Positions 7,140-11,680 of a stretch of 11,680 nucleotides of DNA are shown one piece after another. Within the stretch, counting starts at the first letter, position 1. Every line of letters begins with the position of its first letter. The position numbers and the translations under genes were made by a program. This stretch comes from Lachnospiraceae bacterium UBA1753 (GTDB lineage: Bacteria > Bacillota > Clostridia > Lachnospirales > Lachnospiraceae): contig DCHL01000036.1 of the NCBI GenBank assembly GCA_002317595.1, positions 1 through 11,680 of the forward strand, in the 5' to 3' direction. The notes beneath the pieces were generated by a model, which saw nothing but the letters and a program-made list of their open reading frames with translations, was not told where the DNA came from and ran no database searches.

Positions 7140-7889
7140 ATGGAAACAAAGACAAAATCAGTTATTTCATCGGCTTTAATCGCAATCAGTGTGATGGTAG
7201 CGGCTGCATTTGTAGGTATTGGACTTATGAACTTCAGGTCCACAGAGTCACATACAATTGCTGCTACTGGAAGTGCCAGCACAAATTTTGAATCTGACCT
7301 TATTGTATGGAGAGGTAACTACTCTGCGCATGCGGACACATCGGCTGCGGCCTACACTCAGATTGAGCGTGAGCAGGCGGTTGTTAAGGGATTCCTTCAG
7401 AAGAATGGCGTGAAGGACAGTGAGATGAGCTTCAGTGCAGTGAATGTGTACCATGCAACAAGGGATGTGTATGATGCCGATGGTAATTACAGAGGTCAGG
7501 AATATGATGGATATGACCTGAGCCAGAGCATTGTGGTGACTTCAAGCGACCTTGATGTTGTTGAGAAGGTATCGACGGATGTGTCGAGCCTGCTTTCTTC
7601 AGGAATCGAATTCACATCAGATGCTCCGGAGTACTATTATACAAAGCTTGATGATCTGAAGCTCGAGCTTATTGATGCTGCAACTGAGAACGCAAGGCAG
7701 CGAGTTAATATCATCGCTGAGAAGTCAGGCGCCAAGGTCGGCAAGCTCACAAATTCAAATCTCGGTGTGTTCCAGATTACAGCACAGAACACAGGAACAA
7801 GCTCATATTCTTACGATGGATATGTGGATACATCTTCAAGGCAGAAGACCGCCACGATTACGGTCAGATTGGAGTATGGACTGAAGTAA
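7140..7889 (+). CDS. SIMPL-domain (DUF541) membrane-anchored protein
   Basis: The 249-residue protein has one N-terminal hydrophobic segment (about residues 7-27, uncleaved anchor or signal) followed by an extracytoplasmic SIMPL/DUF541 domain (about 38-248). Family features are visible: an early ATGSAS stretch, alternating conserved strands, a TATITVRLEY end, and a central helix with AATENARQRVNIIAEKSG. Bacterial SIMPL proteins are secreted or envelope proteins, often oligomeric, with no settled biochemical role. The start at 7140 is chosen because GGAGG (7129-7133) lies six bases upstream; an in-frame ATG at 7125 would overlap that site. An 8-bp hairpin lies just upstream and a strong terminator (7948-7980) just downstream. 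No promoter is clear. Confidence 0.88.
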   Translation: METKTKSVISSALIAISVMVAAAFVGIGLMNFRSTESHTIAATGSASTNFESDLIVWRGNYSAHADTSAAAYTQIEREQAVVKGFLQKNGVKDSEMSFSAVNVYHATRDVYDADGNYRGQEYDGYDLSQSIVVTSSDLDVVEKVSTDVSSLLSSGIEFTSDAPEYYYTKLDDLKLELIDAATENARQRVNIIAEKSGAKVGKLTNSNLGVFQITAQNTGTSSYSYDGYVDTSSRQKTATITVRLEYGLK

Positions 7890-7947
7890 TAAGTTGATGA
7901 TATCAGTGTCAAAAGTCATCTCCCACGATATGCGAATATTGTAGTGG

Positions 7948-7980
7948 AAATCGAGCAGGCGCACGCCTGCTCGATTTTTT
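7948..7980 (+). terminator. Strong intrinsic terminator after the SIMPL gene
   Basis: AAATCGAGCAGGC (7948-7960) and GCCTGCTCGATTT (7965-7977) form a perfect 13-bp stem with a GCAC loop, and six T end at 7980. It closes the + strand gene group. On the minus strand the T run is short, so it is mainly a + strand terminator. Confidence 0.92.
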
Positions 7981-8001
7981 GCGTTGGTATGTGTGCTGCT
8001 G

Positions 8002-8258
8002 TGTGCGAAGGGGCTATCTAGGCGAATCGCACAAAAGAAACTTTTTGGATAATATGTGCGGAGGGGTGAACTAAGCGAAACGCACATACCTGCAGGAGGG
8101 CTTCTTATGTGCGTTCAGGTTAGGTTCGGCTATTGCACACAAACCCAAGCATGCTTAGGCTATGAATTATATGTGCTTATCGTTCAGGATGCGTTCCTGC
8201 ACATAAGCCCTAAAAGGGCGCGTATGTGCGGACTGCCCAGAATGCTCCTGCGCACATA
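8002..8258. repeat. Array of five TGTGCG/CGCACA inverted repeats
   Basis: Five hairpin units lie end to end. The left arms start at 8002, 8053, 8106, 8170 and 8223 (spacing 51, 53, 64, 53). The arms are TGTGCGA/TCGCACA (unit 1), TATGTGCG/CGCACATA (units 2 and 5, each with a 20-nt loop), a mismatched TTATGTGC/GCACACAA (unit 3) and TATGTGC/GCACATA (unit 4). The loops differ. Extra palindromes lie between them, for example AAGCATGCTT at 8147-8156 and GCCC/GGGC around 8207-8219. No reading frame is convincing. Such intergenic palindromic units resemble REP/BIME-like elements in layout, but I cannot assign a known family. Confidence 0.8.
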
Positions 8259-8271
8259 GCCCCAAGGAAGC

Positions 8272-8298
8272 AAAACCACCGGCTCATGGCCGGTGGTT
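8272..8298 (-). terminator. Intrinsic terminator for the minus-strand genes
   Basis: Read on the minus strand, AACCACCGGC and GCCGGTGGTT form a perfect 10-bp stem (8289-8298 with 8274-8283) with a 5-nt loop, followed by TT and GC. The T run is only four bases counting the end of the stem, so efficiency may be moderate. It lies about 90 bp after the stop of the thioredoxin-like gene (8387), beyond the 15-bp repeats. Confidence 0.65.
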
Positions 8299-8307
8299 GC
8301 GACAATG

Positions 8308-8382
8308 TGTCTTAGGAAGAAGTATCTTACAAAAAACTATCTTAAGAAGAACTATCTTACAAAGAACTATCTTAAGAAGACA
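8308..8382. repeat. Five 15-bp tandem repeats beside the tlpA-like stop
   Basis: Five 15-bp units start at 8308, 8323, 8338, 8353 and 8368. Two forms alternate, TATCTTACAAAGAAC and TATCTTAAGAAGAAC. A degenerate sixth (TCTCTTATTT, from 8383) covers the stop codon of the minus-strand gene. The array lies inside the predicted 3' end of that mRNA, before the terminator at 8272-8298. Confidence 0.85.
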
Positions 8383-8386
8383 TCTC

Positions 8387-9352
8387 TTATTTCCCAATCG
8401 CTGCCTTATAATCATCTACGGAATACAGGCCTTCGAACTCTGCAACTACTGCACCAGTGCCATCAAAGACTAAGGTGTAGGGGATTGCACTCACATTGTA
8501 GTCAGCACTGATGGAACCGTCAGGGTCGCCCGCTGCCATGAGTGTGAGATTGTTGTTCTTGAGGAACTTTGCAGTGGCTGTGTTGTCGCTGCCGCTGCAG
8601 ATGGCGATGAACTTAACGTCTGAATAGTTGTCATCATCCTTGAGCTCCTGCAGGATTGCAAGCTCTTCCTTGCAGGGATTGCACCAGGTCGCAAAGAAAC
8701 TGAGAACTACAGTGCTGCCACCCTGCTCGGAGAGAGTGAACTGCTCACCTCCTGAGGTGGTGACTGTGAAGTCTGGTTTTTCGTAGTTTGCCACGATGCC
8801 ATCATCAATTTTCAGCTCGGCACGCTCAATTATCTGGTCGAGAAGAATCATCATAAGGTCGATGGATTCAGTGAGATCCGCTATGTCGTCTTCCTCAGCT
8901 GTCTCGAGATCCGTGTTTCCAATCTCTGTGATGATTTCTGCTGCCTGAGTGAGCACTTCTTTGACCGCATCATCCTCGGTGAGGGATGCTTCCTGGCAGG
9001 CAGTGACTATGCTGTTATATTTTTCCACCAGGGCATTATAGCTGTCGTGTAGCTCAGGATATGCCGCCTCCTCGGTGAGAGCAGCATCCCCACTGGCTGA
9101 ATCTGTTGTGTTAGAATCTGAACCGTCCAAACCAGCATTATTCAAACCCGGATCAACCGAATCCACAGCACTGTCTGCCTGTGCGGCATCAGATATGTCT
9201 CCAGAGCTTACATTGCTGTCTGGTGATATCTGAATTGTCTGCTGCTCATCCTTTGAAGCGGCCTTTATATCCACGATGCATGCGCTGAGGATAACAATGA
9301 TAAATGCAGCGAGTATTGTGACTATTCCTGCAATATAAACTCTGAATTTCAT
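8387..9352 (-). CDS. Thioredoxin-fold (TlpA/ResA-like) lipoprotein
   Basis: The 321-residue product starts with a lipoprotein signal: a hydrophobic stretch ending in the lipobox L22-S-A-C25. C25 should be lipidated and hold the protein on the outer face of the membrane. Residues 30-100 are an Asp/Ser-rich low-complexity linker, 100-185 a predicted helical region, and 190-321 a TlpA/ResA-like thioredoxin domain with W223-C-N-P-C227 and a probable cis-Pro at P291 (AIPYT). Such proteins carry out thiol-disulfide exchange outside the cytoplasm, usually reducing. AAGGAAGG lies seven bases before the ATG. The gene lies 80 bp downstream of the acidic, Cys-pair protein gene on the same strand, so that protein is an attractive but unproven partner. 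An 8- to 9-bp hairpin separates the two genes. Confidence 0.9.
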   Translation of the reverse strand: MKFRVYIAGIVTILAAFIIVILSACIVDIKAASKDEQQTIQISPDSNVSSGDISDAAQADSAVDSVDPGLNNAGLDGSDSNTTDSASGDAALTEEAAYPELHDSYNALVEKYNSIVTACQEASLTEDDAVKEVLTQAAEIITEIGNTDLETAEEDDIADLTESIDLMMILLDQIIERAELKIDDGIVANYEKPDFTVTTSGGEQFTLSEQGGSTVVLSFFATWCNPCKEELAILQELKDDDNYSDVKFIAICSGSDNTATAKFLKNNNLTLMAAGDPDGSISADYNVSAIPYTLVFDGTGAVVAEFEGLYSVDDYKAAIGK

Positions 9353-9376
9353 ATCTTTACCTTCCTTTCAAAATCA

Positions 9377-9403
9377 CAGGCTGATTAGAAAGGCATCAGC
9401 CTG
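9377..9403 (-). other. Intercistronic hairpin between acidic and thioredoxin genes
   Basis: CAGGCTGAT (9377-9385) and ATCAGCCTG (9395-9403) form a perfect 9-bp stem with a 9-nt loop. On the minus strand it is followed by GTGATTTTG, a weak T run. It may be a partial terminator or a processing/stability element that sets the ratio of the two genes. It ends about 10 nt before the tlpA-like ribosome site. Confidence 0.5.
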
Positions 9404-9432
9404 CACATTGTTTACTGAAGCGGGAGATGGAA

Positions 9433-10674
9433 CTACCAGTCCCAGCCACCACCGCCCCAGTCGTCGCCGCCGTCGTCCCAGCCGCCGTCGTCCCAGTCAT
9501 CCCAGTCGTCGCCGCCGTCCCAGTCATCCCAGTCGTCGCCGTCGTCCCAGTCATCCCAGTCGTCGCCGCCGTCCCAGTCGTCGTAGTCGTCGCTGTCCCA
9601 GTCATCGTAGTCGTCGCCGTCCCAGTCGTCGTAGTCGTCGCCGTCCCAGTCATCGTAGTCGTCTTCGTACCAGTAGTCGTCGTTCCAGTCGCAGCCACCG
9701 CTGCCACAGTCACCTGGATCTACCCACGGCCAGCCGTAATCATAGCTGTCATCGTAATAGTAATCATCGTCAAAACCACCGAAATCATCACCTTCATCAT
9801 AGTAGTAATCGCAGGAACCATCGCCGCAGTCACCACCGAAGTAATCATCGTAGTCGTCGATGTAATCGCAGGAGCCGTCGTCACAGTAGCCATCGCCGTA
9901 ATCAAAGTAATCGTCATAGCCATCATCGAAAGCATCACATATTTCACAATATTCATCATCAAATTCTTCGCCATCGAAATAACCCTCGTCGAAATACTCG
10001 TCATCGTACTCGTCATCGTACTCGTCATCGTACTCGTCATCGTACTCGTCATCGTACTCGTCGTCGTACTCATCATCGTACTCGTCGTCGTACTCGTCAT
10101 CATACTCGTCGCCAGCATCACTGCCGTCATCAGTGTCATCGCTCTCATCGACATCTTCGGTATCGTCTGTTGAATCCTCAAAATCGAGGAGTTCATCTGC
10201 GTCATCGGAGAGCTTGGTAGCTTTGGCTGTGGAAGCAGTTGAGTCCTTCTTGCTGCCTTTCTTGCTGCTCTTCTTGCTGTCCTTCTTCTTGTGGTCCTGG
10301 GGACTTGCCTTGGAAGTAGCCACCGTCGCCGTTGATGTTGATGCTAATGTTGATGCCGTTGCAATCACAGGAGTAGGAGTTGTGCCTTCTGCCACGATTT
10401 CCTCTGGCGTTACAACTGACAGAAGCAACTGGCCGTTAGCTGCATTTGCAAGAGTCGTCTTGTGGACGTGTGTTTTTGAAGCAGTTGCAGTAGTCTTGCC
10501 TGCGGTCTTGCTGGCAGTTGCGGTAGTCTTGCTGGCTGCTGCAGTAGATGTATCCTCGGCCACTTCGGCTTCTTCTGCAGATGCTACCTGCTGCGCAACG
10601 CTGTTTTCCTTGTTTCCAGGATAGATTGCGGAAACACTCATGGTCAGCAGCATTATCAAAGCTTTCAATTTCAT
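9433..10674 (-). CDS. Secreted hyperacidic Asp/Tyr/Trp-repeat protein, unknown function
   Basis: The 413-residue product has a signal peptide (hydrophobic 5-16, likely cut after VSA at 16) and an Ala/Thr/Lys/Ser linker to about 130. A basic KKKDSKKSSKKGSKK segment follows at about 128-145, then a hyperacidic region. Residues 188-227 are GDEY plus nine DDEY units. Residues 338-369 are four DDYDDWDG/S units. The tail to 413 repeats DDWDDWD and GGDDW and ends in WDW. Four Cys pairs lie in it: C243-x2-C246, C264-x4-C269, C283-x4-C288 and C323-x4-C328, the x4 ones as CDDGSC, CGDGSC and CGSGGC. Asp density suggests binding of Ca2+ or other cations; that is inference. I do not recognise the family. 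The start has AAAGGAGG eight bases upstream. A frame open farther upstream crosses the hairpin leader and the kinase end and is not used. Confidence 0.85.
   Translation of the reverse strand: MKLKALIMLLTMSVSAIYPGNKENSVAQQVASAEEAEVAEDTSTAAASKTTATASKTAGKTTATASKTHVHKTTLANAANGQLLLSVVTPEEIVAEGTTPTPVIATASTLASTSTATVATSKASPQDHKKKDSKKSSKKGSKKDSTASTAKATKLSDDADELLDFEDSTDDTEDVDESDDTDDGSDAGDEYDDEYDDEYDDEYDDEYDDEYDDEYDDEYDDEYDDEYFDEGYFDGEEFDDEYCEICDAFDDGYDDYFDYGDGYCDDGSCDYIDDYDDYFGGDCGDGSCDYYYDEGDDFGGFDDDYYYDDSYDYGWPWVDPGDCGSGGCDWNDDYWYEDDYDDWDGDDYDDWDGDDYDDWDSDDYDDWDGGDDWDDWDDGDDWDDWDGGDDWDDWDDGGWDDGGDDWGGGGWDW
9568..9663 (-). repeat. Four 24-bp in-frame repeats (DDYDDWDG/S)
   Basis: Four 24-bp units encode residues 338-369, with Tyr at 340, 348, 356 and 364. 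They merge into shorter Trp-rich repeats toward 9436. The DNA is strongly strand-biased (GTC/CCA triplets on +), which explains the long meaningless + strand reading frames here. Confidence 0.85.
9993..10113 (-). repeat. Ten 12-bp in-frame repeats (DDEY)
   Basis: Ten units of 12 bp, TACTCGTCATCG on the + strand, recur at 12-bp steps from 9995 to 10103 and encode GDEY plus nine DDEY. Most units are identical or differ in a wobble base, so copy number could vary without breaking the frame. Confidence 0.9.
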
Positions 10675-10744
10675 AAAAAAACCTCCTTTCGAAATGTGCG
10701 CCGCTTCATTTGTTGTAATGAAACTATACATTCCGAAAGGAGGT
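10675..10744 (-). promoter_or_regulatory. Leader hairpin hiding the acidic gene's ribosome site
   Basis: On the minus-strand RNA, ACCTCCTTTCGGAATGT (10744-10728) pairs with ACATTTCGAAAGGAGGT (10697-10681): 17 pairs with one G-U. The second arm holds the AAAGGAGG ribosome site of the acidic gene. The first arm contains CACCTCCTTTC, like the anti-Shine-Dalgarno end of 16S rRNA. The 30-nt loop folds again (TTCATT/AATGAA, 10722-10717 with 10710-10705). Right after the stem come seven U, then the AUG at 10674. So the same element could block translation and act as an intrinsic terminator. How it would be opened is unknown. Confidence 0.75.
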
Positions 10745-10791
10745 GTGATGTGTGCTGTTAGTACAAAATAGCCGTTTGTGAAAAACTGTAT

Positions 10792-10866
10792 GAAAAATCG
10801 CTCAGCGAAAAATTGTTCCGTGAAAAATCGCTCAGCGAACATTTTTTCAGCGAAAAATTGTTCCGC
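10792..10866. repeat. Five 15-bp tandem repeats after the kinase stop
   Basis: Read on the minus strand, five 15-bp units run from 10866 to 10792: GCGGAACAATTTTTC, GCTGAAAAAATGTTC, GCTGAGCGATTTTTC, ACGGAACAATTTTTC and GCTGAGCGATTTTTC. They start 11 bp after the kinase stop. The + strand contains TTTTTTCAGCGA (10842-10853), also found twice at 3597-3651. Confidence 0.85.
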
Positions 10867-10877
10867 GAAGGCTTCTG

Positions 10878-11680
10878 TTAATAATCCGGCAGTATCAGGA
10901 GATAGAGGAGTGCAACTATCGCCCAGAGGATGAGAGTGAATGCGATCCGGATGACGATGTGTCTTGAAAAGCGTTTCAGGAAATTCCGGATTCCAAGGTA
11001 GTTGCCAAACCATGCGGCAGTGAATACCACAATGAGGAACGAAATAGTGTTATCGTAGACTGACAGTTCACCGATGTCCATCATAATATAGAAGGACAGG
11101 AAGTGCAGGATTGCTGATGAAATCATCCTCAGTGGATTCAGTGTTCTGAAGCCTACGGGAAAAAATTTCCGAGGTGCCTTAATTCCTGCGAGGTCGCCTA
11201 GAAGAATCTGATCAATATCGAATGCACTTCTGAAATTATCTATTGAATCATAGAGCTGCTCGGCATTCTGGAACCTGTCGATGCTGTCGACCGCCAGGCA
11301 CTTCCTGACAATTTTTTCAAAATGACCTTTGCAGAGTTCCTCGTTGGGAAGTCTGCCTGTGAGGAGGAAGTTGATGGTGGAGCCGACACCGTAGATGTCA
11401 GTCCTTGCGTCTGAGGCTCCGAAGCCGTACTGCTCGGGCGCTGCGAAGCCGCCTGTTCCCAGCAGGTGTGTATCCTTCATCTGGTTGTTGGCTGTATTCT
11501 TGGCTGCATCAAAGTCAATGAGCCTTAGCATTCCATCGCTGGTCAGCATTAGATTGGAGGGCTTGATGTCGCGGTGGATGATGGGGGGCTTTAGATCGTG
11601 AAGGCTGATGAGTATGTTGCAGAGACTGAGCGCGATGCTCTTAACCTCACCTTCTGGAAGCGGGCCCTTCTCCTCAAAAA
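10878..11680 (-). CDS. Hanks-type Ser/Thr protein kinase with C-terminal membrane segments (partial)
   Basis: The frame stays open to the window edge, so the N-lobe and start are missing; 266 residues are visible. The catalytic loop HRDIKPSN (11553-11576) is intact. The metal-binding motif reads DFD (11508-11516) where DFG is usual. The activation segment ends in FAAPEQYG, and DIYGVG with an RF near the end of the C-lobe complete the kinase fold. It should phosphorylate Ser/Thr of unknown partners in the cytoplasm. Instead of the extracellular PASTA repeats of PknB/PrkC, the tail has about three hydrophobic segments, including MISSAILHFLSFYIMMDIG, an ISFLIVVFTAAWFG run and a last one ending in LLILPDY. 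Sensing through these segments is inference. The acidic secreted protein gene follows on the same strand after about 200 bp with a 15-bp repeat and a hairpin leader. Confidence 0.9.
   Translation of the reverse strand, partial: FEEKGPLPEGEVKSIALSLCNILISLHDLKPPIIHRDIKPSNLMLTSDGMLRLIDFDAAKNTANNQMKDTHLLGTGGFAAPEQYGFGASDARTDIYGVGSTINFLLTGRLPNEELCKGHFEKIVRKCLAVDSIDRFQNAEQLYDSIDNFRSAFDIDQILLGDLAGIKAPRKFFPVGFRTLNPLRMISSAILHFLSFYIMMDIGELSVYDNTISFLIVVFTAAWFGNYLGIRNFLKRFSRHIVIRIAFTLILWAIVALLYLLILPDY

Noticed and set aside
9793..9888. Thioredoxin-like active sites in the acidic protein
   Set aside because: The C-x4-C pairs have no surrounding thioredoxin fold and the wrong spacing; they are better viewed as structural or metal-binding cysteines.
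9408..10220. Arg/His/Ser-rich and Val/Ile-rich proteins on the + strand
   Set aside because: These frames are low-complexity shadows of the DDEY and DDW repeats of the minus-strand acidic gene; no ribosome site or family features.
10736..10774. Short + strand gene with AAAGGAGG and an ATG
   Set aside because: The inverted repeat puts an SD-like sequence on the + strand too, but the frame from the ATG at 10748 has only seven codons before TAG. Likely a by-product of the hairpin.
10675..11013. N-terminal extension of the acidic protein by 113 residues
   Set aside because: It would overlap the kinase gene and read through the 15-bp repeats and the hairpin leader. The inner start has a perfect ribosome site and a signal peptide.

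Overview
The window looks like a chromosomal segment of a low-to-mid GC Firmicute, most likely a Lachnospiraceae (Butyrivibrio/Pseudobutyrivibrio-like) bacterium. This placement is an inference. It rests on strong GGAGG-type ribosome binding sites, Firmicute-style promoters (TTGTCA-17-TATACT), and gene families common in Clostridia: a MATE exporter, a YqhD/BdhA-type alcohol dehydrogenase, a membrane-anchored GDPD, a SIMPL protein, a TlpA-like lipoprotein and a Hanks kinase. No tRNA, rRNA, CRISPR array, insertion sequence or phage gene was seen.

Layout. Positions 1-700 hold no gene. They contain an array of nine hairpin-forming units in mostly alternating orientation, then a 3 x 24-bp tandem repeat. 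A strong promoter (713-741) and seven 17-bp GATATC repeats, which would lie in the 5' leader, precede a + strand gene for a His/Ser-rich zinc-ribbon membrane protein (898-1938). Then follow, all on +, a MATE transporter (2222-3589), an iron-dependent NAD(P)H alcohol dehydrogenase (3709-4887), a membrane GDPD (4959-6902) and a SIMPL-domain protein (7140-7889) ending in a strong terminator. The 7890-8386 gap between convergent gene groups holds two terminators, five TGTGCG/CGCACA hairpins and a 15-bp minisatellite.

The right part is on the minus strand. A Hanks-type kinase with C-terminal membrane segments (its 5' end is outside the window) is followed by a secreted, extremely acidic Asp/Tyr/Trp-repeat protein with four close Cys pairs, then by a thioredoxin-fold lipoprotein. 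The three point the same way and could be one functional unit: a membrane kinase, a secreted acidic repeat protein, and a thiol-disulfide lipoprotein that might act on its cysteines. The acidic gene has a striking leader. A 17-bp stem pairs its Shine-Dalgarno with an upstream copy of the 16S-tail-like sequence CACCTCCTTTC, and the stem is followed at once by seven U, so it could both hide the ribosome site and terminate transcription.

A theme across the window is the number of short tandem or inverted repeats (periods 12, 15, 17, 24, 28 and 43 bp), most of them intergenic and several touching stop codons. The two best candidates for something undescribed are the acidic-protein locus with its hairpin leader and the alternating inverted-unit array at the left end.
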